From: Oscarella lobularis
Taxonomy: Eukaryota; Porifera; Homoscleromorpha; Homosclerophorida; Oscarellidae
Length of the DNA: 64,000 bases
Assembly: GCF_947507565.1 (NCBI RefSeq)
Contig: NC_089187.1
Coordinates: 1,240,001 to 1,304,000 of the forward strand
Direction: 5' to 3'
Shown piece after piece: positions 1 through 10,959 of the stretch (the stretch's first letter is position 1; each line of letters starts with the position of its first letter). The notes below the pieces were generated by a model. That model ran no database searches. It was not told the origin of the DNA and saw nothing but the letters and a program-made list of their open reading frames with translations. A program made the position numbers and the translations under genes.

Positions 1-1639
1 ACTTACTTTGAGCTCTTCGATCTTCGTTCTCTTCGTCGGCGCGTCGTGTCGTCGAGCGTTCTACGCGTCTACGCACGTGCGAACGATCTGGAAGGGGAAT
101 TCGACGCCTGCATAGCGAACAGACGCGATTGGCTTACCGTTTCGGCGTTGGAGAGACGCGTGCTTCGTGCGTGCCTCGCGCGCGTTCTCTCGCGCGATCT
201 GCACAAAGGGAGGCTGAAATTGCACGCGAGCACTCTAGCAGGACTTACCGCGATGCGCGGTGTGGCTTCACCACGTCGTCCAGTCGAATGAGTCCGGACA
301 CGCGCTCGCGAGAGAATGAAATTTTGTGTGCGATGCTCTCTCGCTTGTTGCGCGAGGCATCGAACGGCCGACCAATGGGATGACACGCTGCTTCGGAATA
401 ATGATAGTTCGGCAGCAGAACGATTTGATTACATGGGAAAGTCCTTTGACCAGTGTTCCGTGTGTGCGGCATTACCCTCACCAAATATTGTCATTTCCGG
501 TTACGTCCAAAAAAGAAAATTCGAATACTGAATTTGGTGGAATAAATACCGCCTTCTATATACACACTGGCATTTTTGCTAGCTGGTTATTGTAGCGTCA
601 TAGATATGATGACCTTTGCTGCATGAAAAAACTAAGAACGTAATAATTACGATGTAGCCTTAGGCTTCCTTTTCTAGTTGTTTATTTTAATATGCAGGAA
701 AAGGAAAAAACGAAATATATTAAAAAATTCTTGTCTGAAATGCCTTCAGTCGATCAGCTTTGAGCTGACTTTTCCAATATCTGATAACAACTGATGAGTT
801 TTCCGGGAGGATTCTCCTTGTACATACGTCTGTGTCCTCTAAGGCAGAAGATGTGTCCAGAAAACCTATAAGATTAATTATTATTTTAATAATATTGTAT
901 CGCTAATTTCAGTGATTGACTACCTACTGACTACGGATATTTTGACTGCACACGTGAGGCTGGCCCGTTTCTCAAACTGATGCTGTTCAAAAGCCAAAGA
1001 TGACGTATTGACCCACAAGACACACCCCCTTCGGAAAAACTCGATTTGTACTCTGCATGAACTCTAGCTTACTTTTTCGTCTTCTTTTCGCTTTGTTTGC
1101 CGTTTGCTTCGCATATTTGCTCATCCTGTGGTCGATTGGAGGACGCCATTGTCCGTTTTCGCCCATGCGGGTTTTTATGCAGCGAACCTACGCTCCAAAA
1201 AAGCATTAATCGCTGCAGATTAGGCGCTAGAGCCTTTTAGATTTAACTGCGTAGTCACGTAGGAGTCATTTCGATAACGGTCCTCGCGGATAGCCATTTT
1301 TCTCAGCGAACGTGCTAGTCTATCGTACACGTCGGGTTCTTTCTTGGATAATCTACGCTAAGCCGGCGTCGCGAAACGACAAACGATGCCAAAAAGAAGA
1401 AGAAAGGCGATCGCGAGGCTTTCTCTGCAATCTTGAACGCCATGACGTCACGCGAGCAGCATGAATCTCATTATCTTGCATCATTTCATTGCCAGAAATA
1501 AATTGCTGAATCGACTGCCGCCAGGAAAACGCGTCAAACCGGTATTGAAACCGGTTTGCGAAAAATTTCCAACCAATCAAAGCGTTAGCTGACCCGAGCC
1601 GCCAAACTGTGATAGAAGCGCGACTCCCAAAAATGTACG
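1..1639. other. No recognisable gene
   Basis: Bases 1-400 are rich in TCG/CGA trinucleotides and give overlapping arginine-rich open frames on both strands, the usual sign of CpG-rich non-coding DNA rather than a gene. From about 600 to 1350 the DNA is AT-rich with no long frame. From about 1470 weak hAT-like N-terminal coding may begin, but it is too decayed to delimit. Confidence 0.5.
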
Positions 1640-2969
1640 CAAACGTGGTCCAGAGAATCAAAAGTGATCTTTCGGTTGGTTTCCTTGGTGGCACTTACAT
1701 GCGACATCTGGACGTCGCGTGCTACCCAAGAGTATTTATCTATAACCTGTCACTACATGGACCGTGACTGGAACCTTCGCTCGTACGTTCTCGAGACTAT
1801 CGATTTCTCTATTGATCACACTTCGGAAAACGTCGCCGCTGGGTTTGTAAACGTTACTGAAGCGCGGGACATAAAAAAGAAAAGGTCGACGCATTTGTCA
1901 CAGATAACGCTGCAAACATACGTAAAGCAGTTGGAGCATTGAAGTGGGTTTGCTTTGCCCACACGCTCGATCTAGTCGTGATGGAAGCGATGAAGAATTT
2001 TGGTGAAACATCGGGGCTGAAAAGAAATGGAAGAAAATCGTGGCTCACTTTCACCACAGCGTCAAAGCTACCGAAAAACTGAAATTGCTCAAGGCCAGCT
2101 TCAGTTGCCTAAACAAAATTTGTTCAGGAGGTGGACACTCGCAGGAATTCTACTTACTACATGTTAGAGAGAATGTGCGACCAACATGAAGCTGTCTCTA
2201 CGTTGTTGAGCATCAGTCATCCAGAAGTGTGTCTCTCTCCTGGAGACGCCTCCGTCTTATCGTCTGCTATCAGTGTGCTAAAGCCGTATGAGGAAGCAGC
2301 ACGAGAAGCGTCGGCTCAGAAGAACCCCACAATCTCGCTAATGATCTCCATAGCGAAGCTACTGCAGTGTCTCGTATCAGATTCCTCTGACAGTCTATCA
2401 GAGGCACTTTCGTGCCAGCTTCTGCGCCGATTTATGTACAACAATTGAGCAAGCTCATTTACTTGCAATGGCGGCTCTGCTAGACGCAAGAATGAAAAAG
2501 ATAGGATTTGACGATAGCGCTGCCGCAAAGAAAGCGGAGAACTGGGTCGTGCGCGAAATGGCAGCTAGGCCGAACCGTTGCAAAATTCAAGACGAGCAGA
2601 AAGAAATGCAGAAGGAAGTTCAACTTCACTTTGGTCTAGATTTCACGACAAAGTAGCGGCACAAGGATGAACCCCCGAGCTGACCTCGACTATAGTTGAA
2701 ATGCAGAAATTTCTTCACGAGGAAGTGATATCGAGAAAAGATTGCCCTATAAATGGTGGAGGGAAAACGAAAAGCTTTACCCAAACGTCGTAGAATCTGC
2801 TAGGCACTACTTGCGCATTCCTGCTAGCTCCGTCCTTTCGGAGAGGCTAATTTCGAAAAAAGAAGAACTAGTGTCGAACCGTAGAAGCTGTTTGAAGCCA
2901 AAGAACGCGAATATGTTGCTTTCCTTAGTGAAAACCTTCAATAATAGTAGTATCTCCACATCACTTTAA
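1640..2969 (+). pseudogene. Decayed hAT transposase (ZBED-like)
   Basis: Four consecutive plus-strand pieces in shifting frames match a hAT transposase in the right order. The first (about 1680-1800) has the ALTCDIWTSRATQEYLSI block before the catalytic core. The second (about 1890-1990) has VTDNAANIRKAVGALKW, with the second catalytic Asp region, then a CFAHTLDL-type motif. The third (2131-2448 and 2468-2656) is the helical middle region. The fourth (2742-2969) is the C-terminal dimerisation domain, with KWWRENEKLYPNV, YLRIPASSVLSERL and LKPKNANMLLS. At least three frameshifts and a stop separate the pieces, and no BED finger or terminal repeats were found. The family cuts and pastes DNA in the nucleus; this copy cannot. 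ZBED1/ZBED4-like domestication is an alternative, but the breaks argue against a working host gene. Confidence 0.85.
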
Positions 2970-3956
2970 TGCGCGTCGCCATCTTGGACAAAACATGGCC
3001 GCCCCCGTTTGTTTCGCGATACGTTCTTCGCGCGCAGCTTCGCTAAAGCTCTTCCCTTGCTTTGACGATAAATTGATATTAAATTTAGATAGAATCATAC
3101 CCTGAAGGCACCACCAACATCAGTTGGTGATGGTGGTAATTCTTCTATAGGTGAGAGTAAAACCAATTACGCATTCATAGCGTAGAATCAAATTAACTTT
3201 GGTCATCTAAGAAGAAAGAAACATTCATAATGTCTATAATTTGAATAATCGAATTTTTGTTACTTACTTCATTTGCTCAATTCGTGGCTTCAATTCTCAA
3301 TTTCTATATCTTATACTTTTTTCTCATCATTGTCTAAAAAGCAACATTGGCAAATAGTTACTATTAGTTACTATTATTAGAGTAACCCAATAATTGTCAC
3401 CTTCATTTGCTTCTTAATTAAGTTTTTTATTTTCTAGTTCTGATTCCTTCATCTAACAAGCAATATTTTGCAAAATCTGCCACGTGACCCAGGGAAACGG
3501 TCGGGTCAAACGACCTTGTAGCCCTGAACCCTTTCCAGCGTGCTAAACGTTGGCGTGGTGGCGCGCACGCTACGCAACTTTTTTGGCCTTAACGGCCACC
3601 AAAGTGCCTCGAAAGAGACCCCACTTTACGACGCCCGCAGAAATGAGTCGAAAACATTCGTCGCCTTGTGCGACTATCCATTTACGTGTCGAGGAGAACA
3701 TACGCCGTTCTGATTTGTTGACGCAATGCGATTACGCTATTTCCTCGACACGCGAAGGCGACAAACGTTCTCGATTCATTCAGCGGACGTCGTCACTTTC
3801 GAGCGCAGCCAGAACGCAACAAAACTCTCGAACAGAAGTTGGAAATTGCTTAAAGGGTTAAAAATCCTCAAGATTTATTCCAGTAAGATTATGCTTCTAT
3901 GAAAGACATATTATTTAGTGATCCGACGTTTTGCAGTTGAGCCCCCACAATACACC
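2970..3956. other. Non-coding spacer
   Basis: AT-rich DNA with short runs such as repeated TTACTATTA (about 3360-3390). An open frame of 103 codons at 3550-3861 has no motif I recognise and arises in a CpG-rich patch, so I do not call it a gene. The left inverted arm starts at 3957. Confidence 0.45.
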
Positions 3957-4264
3957 TTAATAATATAATTTCAATCACTTTTTCTTTTAGTCATTGAGTT
4001 GGGCAATTTTCTAAAGGTAAGAAGGACACAATATGATTTCATTAGTTTTACCTATTTTTTACAAGACAAACCTTTAAGTTTGCTTGAACAGCTACACATA
4101 GCATCTGAAGGAACGCTGTTATTCTTGCCATCTTCGCTGTCAAGTTGATTGGCGTTTGTATTTGGCAGTCGTTAAGCTAAAAGTGAGAAAAAAATTATAA
4201 GAAACGGGCACGATGTTCAGGCAAAAAGAATTATAGCTATAATCGATCAAAAGTAATACATTTT

Positions 4265-4754
4265 AATGTTATTTTGAGCAAATTCAGAAAAAATTATTTT
4301 TAGAATTTAATTTCGTGACATTACATCAATTAAAAACCTACAGGAAAAATGTGACGGCAACGACACTGCCTTCGCCTCCAGTTGGAGGCTCTTAAGAAAC
4401 GAAAAATGTAATGTGCTACCGTGTATTGCAGATCTCGCAAAGAAGATAATAAAATTCGCATTTGAATAACCCAAAAAATTATTCTGTAGCAGTTCAACAT
4501 TTAGTACCTAATGTTATTTTAAGCAAATTCAGAAAAATTAATTTTTAGAATTCAATTTCGAGACATTACATCATTTAAAAAGATACAGGAAAAATGTGAC
4601 GGCAACGACACTGCCTTCGCCTCCAGTTGGAAGCTCTTGAGAAACGAAAAATGTAATGTGCTACCGCGTATTGCAGATCTCGCAAAGAAGATAATAAAAT
4701 TCGCATTCGAATAACCCCAAAAAATTATTCTGTAGCAGTTCAACATTTAGTACT
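4265..4754. repeat. Tandem 245-bp duplication in the left arm
   Basis: Two direct copies with a period of 245 bp start at about 4265 and 4510. Each has a CCTCCAGTTGGAGG palindrome next to a GTGACGGCAACGACACTGCC block. The right arm carries the same two-copy array in reverse at about 61670-62160 (period 246), so the tandem duplication came before the inverted duplication. Confidence 0.9.
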
Positions 4755-5777
4755 TAGAAAAAAGTCTATGTAAAGAGATGGAGATGATCATGGGTGAGAA
4801 GCAAAATGGAAGATTTAAAAGATCTTATTTTAATTTTTTATGCAGGGATAATCAAACTTTATCTGTCCGGAGAAAAGGCCACGCGAAAGAAGCAGCAACA
4901 TCTTTTTTGCTTTCAATTTAATGACTTTTGAGAGAGGTAGTCAAATCGAAGCGCTTTGACGGTAGGCGATAATTTGTCGTTAGATTGATATTTAGGCTTT
5001 TTTTGTAACACTTGTTGAACGTGGCGGCCTAAGTAGCAACGTTCCTTTGTCGGCGTCGCCAAGACGGCAGGCGATGTCTTTGCTGAAGAAAAGGTAAAAC
5101 GTTGACCTTTTTTTGGCACAAGTTGATGTGTTTTTGAAAGAATTAAAAACCTAAAAACACCGTTGACAAAACTATACGAAGAGACGGCAGACGAATTTCC
5201 TAGGATGAAAATCAAGAGCGTCAAGACCGGCTGCGCCAGATTTTGGACAGAAGTGGGGTTGCGCAATTTGGCCGGCTTCCTTTTGAGAAACACGCTGGGG
5301 GTGCGTATACGGTTCAAGAGTGATTTTGAAGAGTTTTTTCCAATCCGTTATTGCTCAAGTCATCTATTCAAATTGGCATCTAAAAAGAGAAATCAAGGCG
5401 GAGCCTATTCAATTATCTACATTATCTATCATTCGGAATTTAATCTCCTTCTTTCGGAAGTCTAAATACGTCATCTTCGCACAGGAAACCGCATCGTAAA
5501 CAGGAAATGTTCATCCTCTTCATCCTTCTATACCTTTTTCACCTTTTTGCGACTCGCAAACGCCCCGTCGCTTCGGATATCGTTTCGAAACACGTCGTCT
5601 TCGTTCTTGAAACACCTATTTTGTTAGTTCACGTCGGAATTCGACAGCAGAATCGTTTTTACCGGTTTTCACGTCGTTATATCGAGTTTTCGTCGTTCGG
5701 AAGCGTCATCGTGAATTCGCCTCGTCTAATCGAAGTTGCTACAACGTCTTGGAACGTAATTTATCGTTCTATCGTCT

Positions 5778-8747
5778 CAGAGCTGCCAAGGGGTTCATTG
5801 AGTAATGCGTGAGATGAAAAATGCTCATGTTAATATCAAACAGCATCCAATTCTGACTTCTTTATATCCACGCCTATCTATGCCTTCAGCCCACCTACCT
5901 AATTGTTTAATTGTTATATATACGTAAAACGTTTACACTTAACTATGTTTTTATGCAGTTTCTGACTCATACTCTCCATTCATTTTTTCTTATTCGAATG
6001 CTGCTTATTGTATTCCCAGGTAGCCGATTTTGCTTGTTTCAAAACGTCTTTCGTCGGTTCGTACAGATGCGATGGTCTTCCGTCAGCCAGCTTTATTTTA
6101 AGAATGCTGGACAATGTCCCTTTCGGATCTAAACTTGGGCGAAAAGATGTTTTATTTTTTCGTATCATCGAAAACACTCGCTCTTCCGCGGCATTTGAAT
6201 GCGGAATAACTAACGCCAATTTTGCTATTCTTGACAATCGGGAGAAGCTCAAGGATCCGTCGACCGCTTTGATACTGGCAAGGTAGTTCCATATAACGTC
6301 CATTCTGTACTGAGTCAAGCCGCTTTCCTCCTTAATTTCGGCATCTTTCCATACGTTTGAAGGAATGTCCTCCTTTGTCAATAATTGGTACTGAGTGAAT
6401 TCTTCGCTTAGCATGTCCTGTTCTGCGGGTGAAGTGAACGGCAGAAGATCAGAGAACCTGTGAATAGTGCATTAGATAACCGAGAGATTTTTTACTTACT
6501 GTAGGCACCTGTTTATGTAAAATTCCACCTGAGAAAATGCGGCGGTTTCTCGATTGTCAAATGCCACCCAAGAGGCATTTGCCAGCACAGGGTCATTGAT
6601 TGGAAAATTGCTGAGAGAATACGACATAGCTTTTTCATAGAAGGATCGCACACTCGAGTAGAAATTTGAGACCGACGAAGCCTCTACGTCTCCTTCAGCC
6701 AGAAGCTTTTCAACTTTTAATTTCGTCGTAATCCCTACGAATAAGTTTTTGTCTAAAATGCAGCAGACATAAATATGGTGAAAGAAGTTAAAGAAAGCGT
6801 TGTACAACTAACCTGCCAATTGCTTTTCTCTATTAGTAAAGGCTGTCTGAGAATAATCATTTCTAGCTTCTCTTATCTCCGAAAGCAGCAAAAACTTGTA
6901 AGCTAATTCGTTTAGGAATCCGCGAATCTGCGTAGAGAGAAATGGCAGCAGGGGATCATCTCGCTGCAGAAATCTGTTAAGTATAACAAATGTCTGCAGA
7001 CTCGCTTGAATGAAAAAAAGGTAAACTTCCAGCATTGGAATACGAAATATACGTCGCAACCTATCGAATCGAACGTTCCGTTCATCTGCATGAGAGGTAC
7101 ATTAGTTACAGCATAAAGTATTGCAAGTCTGTCTATAACCTTCTGAGAGAAAATAGCTCCTCAGCGAGCCAAACTGCTGAAGGACTCGAGTGACAGCTTT
7201 CTCTAGGCTTAGCCATCTCGTACTAACATGCTTTATTATTTCTCTGTATTCGGTATCACAGAAGATGCAGTATTGGGCTAGTGACGCTTTTCTCTTGGTG
7301 CTTTTGTCAAACCAGTAGAAAAGGTCGACAACGAGATCTTCAACGCTAAAACCAGAGATCTGCATGAACGAAATATTAGTGCATACCATTTTTATCAAAA
7401 ATTTGACACCTACCTTTTCAAATTTACTGCATGCTTTGCCAGCGGTATTATACACAATGTGACAAGGGCAGCCCATTACGTACACTGCCGGATTTTTCTC
7501 CAAAACTCGTGTCCTGATGGAATTTCTTCGGCCCATGTTTACAGAGCAATTATCAAGACCGATTCCAACGCAGTTCTTCCAAGAAATTCCATTTTTGTTG
7601 AGAGCGTCTTGCATTGCGCAAAAAATGCCTTCCGCCGTCGATGACGAAGACATGCACATGTCGAGAAATTGGCAAGACACCGTAGCGTCAAACACTCTCA
7701 CTGTAAGAGGGTTCATTTTCTCTATTCCGGTATCCGTGGATCCGTCAATAGAGAGGGAAAATGGACCGCTTTTCATTTTTTCAAGAAGCTGATTGTGGTA
7801 AAACGGAGCAATAGCACCGTTGATTAGGCAAGCCGTTTTCATCCTTCTGGATGAGAAGCCTTTAGCGATAGGACTATCGTGAAAAACATCACGAAATAGT
7901 GGCGTCAACTCATCTGCGAGGGCCAAAGGAATGTTGTTCTTCACCAGCATTTTGGCAATTTTAACTTCGGCACGAGTGATCTATGTGCATGCTGTAAACC
8001 AAAAAATATGTATGCTCTTATTTCTTTGTAAACGTACCTCTTCATTTAGCGGGGACGATGTAGGCGTGAATGCTATGGTCCGTTGCTGTCTCAATATTCT
8101 GGCGTTTTTTTGGTGGTTGTCGCCCTGCGCATGTCTATCAACGTCTTTTTTGCCCATATGGCTACAGTTGACGACACGCTTGCAAGCGGAGCAAAAAAAT
8201 GCGTGGGGATTTCCCTCTACGTCTTCAGCAAACGGATACGTTCTCTTCCACGCCTGCTTAAAGCGCGACCGATAGACTGAGGCCCCTAGCTTGCTCTTCT
8301 CTCGAGTAGCTGATACTTCGAGTATTTCGTCGCTTTCGTCACTGGAAAATTCGGCTCCGGTGGTCCCTTCTGCCATTAAGACTCGGGTTCGAAGACTAGC
8401 GGACTTGCGGTCAGTAGCAAACGGGACTTGGAGTCACAGCGAACCGCGTGGAACGACGTGTAATGAGAAACACTTTAACAGGCGCGAAGGCGATTGGTGC
8501 TGCGATCACACAAAGGATATTTGACAATCTCCTTCGCTAATTGCTTATACCTCAATGAGGGCTAGTAAATTAACCAATGGCATGAATGCCATTCGTTTTC
8601 TATGGATTTTGAATACTGTTAAGTATAATTTTGGTATCTGCCTAAAAGAGTCTCAATGCGTGAAAAAAGCGAACAAATGCGTGAGTGCGTGAGAAAGAGG
8701 CCGAATGCGTGAGACTCACGCATAATGCGTGAGACTTGGTAGCTCTG
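5778..8747 (-). mobile_element. Complete hAT DNA transposon
   Basis: The element is 2970 bp. Its ends are CAGAGCTGCCAAG on the left and CTTGGTAGCTCTG on the right, a 13-bp terminal inverted repeat with one mismatch. It is flanked by TCGTCT at 5772-5777 and 8748-8753, while the other inverted arm shows one uninterrupted copy of this target at about 60655, so the empty site is present in the window. Most hAT elements duplicate 8 bp, so a 6-bp duplication is unusual. Both ends carry subterminal copies of a GCGTGAGAC-type motif, dense at 8655-8735, which is a likely transposase binding array. The single gene on the minus strand is open throughout. Confidence 0.93.
5980..8376 (-). CDS. hAT transposase, six exons, apparently intact
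   Basis: Minus-strand exons are 8376-8038, 7980-7414, 7359-7140, 7085-6813, 6752-6500 and 6457-5980. All introns are GT..AG and short (about 42-60 bp). The exons total 2130 nt, which is exactly 710 codons including the stop, and every splice phase fits. The start is the first ATG of exon 1 (MAEGTTGAEF), and an acidic N-terminus follows. At about residues 60-95 there is a BED-like zinc finger, with FFCSACKR and then a spaced HX5H. The catalytic core shows LSIDGSTDTG (first Asp), IGLDNCSVNMG (second Asp), CPCHIVYNTAGKA and VSTRWLSLEKAV. The C-terminal dimerisation domain has IPHSNAAEERVFS, supplying the catalytic Glu. Length and domain order are those of a full hAT transposase. I see no stop or frameshift, so the protein may be active. 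Confidence 0.92.
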
Positions 8748-10094
8748 TCGTCTTCGGATCGCTTCGGATCACTTCTTCGAAACGTTTCTCGCATTCATCG
8801 CCGATCGCGGCTCGTCGCTAGAATCAAAATGAAAGAATCGAAGTGTTTTCGACATTATTTTCACCTTGGATCGTCCGAATCTGTCGTTTCGACTCCTTTT
8901 CGAGAAGTCCGTAACGCGCGCGATACGCGTCATCGATATCACGTCACTCCGTGCGCACGTAGCATGCGCACTTTGCCATTCGTCACGGATAATCGTCATA
9001 TCATATTAATTTGTATTCCACGTTATCGTGGCCGTCTATTTATATCTTCGATACGTCGTTCGTCGCTAACTCCGCCTTGATAGCCATGTTTGGACTGTTC
9101 CAGTACTCTCCAGCAGCTGCGCCCAACCGCGTGCTCTTATAAAGGCCGCCATATTGATAGAACATTCTCTTTTTTCTTTTTTCTTGTCACTCTTTCTTTC
9201 CATTCCTTTGCCTTTTTTCTTCGCTTTTTTACAGCCTGAAGAAGGACGCTACGTCCGAAACCGGTCGCCAACTAAAATAAAGCCGTTTGCATTACTTTTT
9301 GTCTTGTCGCGTCTTCGACCGCCTTTCCATTCATCGAACTCGAATTCGCCGCTTATAAGCATCGCGCGTCGTCGAATCCGTCTTCGCATCCAGTTCTATC
9401 GTTCCGAAGCGCATCGCATCGCCGCGAAAGTCGTTACTCGCATCGTCTCGCCTTCGATCGCTTTTTCATTCAACGAACTCGAATTCGCTTCGACCGTCGT
9501 ACCTCGTTCGAATCGCTCGGATTCGTCTCGCATCGTCGCGAAAATCGTTTTCGCTCCAAGTTGGACGAAATCTTTGTCGCGACTCGTTTCTCCACGTCTC
9601 TCATCGTTCGAACGCTTCTCTAATCGATCATTCGCAGCTATTCTCTGACATCCAACAAGTCACAAAAAACTTACTAAAAACAGAAACAAAATGGATAAAT
9701 ACTTTAGATACTCTCTACCCAAATAGATTGAATTCAAAATTCGATAAACATTCAGACACGAAAGACATTAAAAAAAGAACTTCAAACATCAGAAGCCAAC
9801 ATCATTAGAAACAAAAACCTATTAGAAAACAGAGCATCAGCAACACATAATGACTAACAGATACAAAACACACAAAAAGTTTGAGTACTACCTTTTTTTC
9901 TAGATTTTTTTCAGCTAAAGAGAAATGTCAGAATTTCACAAATAAACCGAAGTTTTAGTCACCTTTTTCCGCTCTTCTTCTTTTTTCGAGTCTTCTTCTT
10001 CTTCCGAGTCTTCTTCTTCTTCTTGGTAACCAGCTTGTTTTCGAGGCCTGGCAACTTTCTCATCTACGAGGACATCCGCGACGTTGGGTTAATC
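8748..10094. repeat. Inner part of left arm: CpG-rich stretch and acidic exon
   Basis: This continues the left arm after the hAT insertion. At 9236-9262 there is CCTGAAGAAGGACG followed by CTACGTCCGAAAC, a short hairpin between CTGAAGA and GAAAC, with AATAAA soon after. The long plus-strand frame at 9154-9648 is serine/arginine-rich and repeats TCG/CGA triplets, and I judge it non-coding. On the minus strand 10094-9975 would encode a tail of Glu-rich blocks, followed by GTGACT and a later TTTAG, which look like splice signals. The tail may belong to the kinase remnant immediately upstream on that strand. Confidence 0.6.
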
Positions 10095-10890
10095 AACAGA
10101 AATAAGCGGCCAAGCGAACAGTTCCTTAACGACGTACGACATGGTGGGCCTTTCCCTTGGCTTCACTTCACGACAAGGCAACGGTCAGAGATCTTTTGAA
10201 CGCATTGGCAAAGACTTTGTGTCGGGGAGGACCGGATACGATGCACATCTGTTCCACATCTGTCACGGTGACGTGACCTTCTCAACGAATGCTCGCAATT
10301 CCCATGTCGCAGATACGAACACGAACTACTGGCCAATCTATCTATAAAGTTTTTTTTAAAATGAAAACAGATGTTTTATCTGTTTCTTGATACCTAAATT
10401 TTGCTTGGTTTAATTAATATCGAAAAAACCTACAGCTGTTTCAAACCCTATGACATTCTGACTATTAATGTCAATTGAAATCTAGAGTACAGTGTAACAT
10501 ACTGATACACATTAAATCAAGAAGCTTAGTCTACTTACGTCAGGTTTGTGCAAAATTATAGTATTGAGATCAAAACCATCGATCATTTGCGTAATCAAGT
10601 ACACAGACTCATCTTTTATGCAATATCCGAAGAAGCGAACGATATTTGTATGATTCAGATTGCTGCCAGAATTGAGTTACAAACAATAACTTTTATGCTG
10701 GGGAATTGCTGTTTCATTTTACGAAACAATACTAATTTCTTAGACGGGATCAAATGAGCGCACGCTGCCAATTTTCATCTCCTGAACAGCCACCGACGAG
10801 AAAGACCACAATTCTTTAAACACCTTTCCAAATCTGCCTTCTCCTATTACGTCTCCAATTTCAAGGCTTTTCAACTCCACTTCTAGGTCT
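10095..10890 (-). pseudogene. Protein kinase domain fragment (TKL/tyrosine-kinase type)
   Basis: Minus-strand exons in order give parts of one kinase domain. About 10888-10750 has VIGEGRFGKVF (glycine loop) and VAVQEMK, where the usual VAVK lysine position is occupied by Q. About 10663-10539 has LNHTNIVRFFGYC and YLITQMIDG (hinge), ending in a good GTAAGT donor. About 10330-10100 has RICDMGIASI (DFG region, with DMG) and KPRERPTMSYVVKEL (subdomain XI). The third part is broken by frameshifts, and no HRD catalytic loop was found. The missing pieces, the lost lysine and the shifts make it a dead copy. It runs straight into the left arm at 10094, and the arm holds a Glu-rich tail in the same direction. 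Receptor kinases of this kind are expanded in sponges and other early animals. Confidence 0.75.
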
Positions 10891-10959
10891 GCAGAATAAG
10901 TAATGTGATTTAACTCAGTAGCAAATGATATAGAGACATGTATTCTGCTCTAAGACATC

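Larger units (their letters stand above)
3957..10094 (+). repeat. Left arm of a ~3.2-kb inverted repeat pair
   Basis: Read on the plus strand, this arm matches the minus strand of 58031-62468 end to end. Shared landmarks in order are: a TTAATAATATAATT outer edge; the sequence around 3990-4180; a tandem 245-bp pair; an open frame at 5163-5465 whose 100 residues are nearly identical to the frame at 60965-61267 on the other arm; a frame at 5507-5777 (partner 60585-60923); then, after the hAT insertion, the 8748-9650 CpG-rich stretch; and an acidic glutamate-rich coding tail at 9960-10094. The match stops abruptly at 3957 and 10094. Without the 2970-bp hAT and one 6-bp target copy, the arm is about 3162 bp. 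The shared frames have no domain I know, so the arm may be non-coding. Confidence 0.9.

Noticed and set aside
3550-3861. 103-codon frame
   Set aside because: No motif, no splice partner, CpG-rich composition, not found in another copy.
5163-5465. 100-codon frame conserved between the two arms
   Set aside because: Conservation is explained by the recent duplication of the arm; the opposite strand is also open (4913-5317) and no domain or splice context supports a protein.
9154-9648. 164-codon Ser/Arg-rich frame
   Set aside because: It arises from a CpG-rich TCG/CGA stretch within the repeat arm; the frame is not kept in the right arm, where only a shorter one at 58484-58834 is open.
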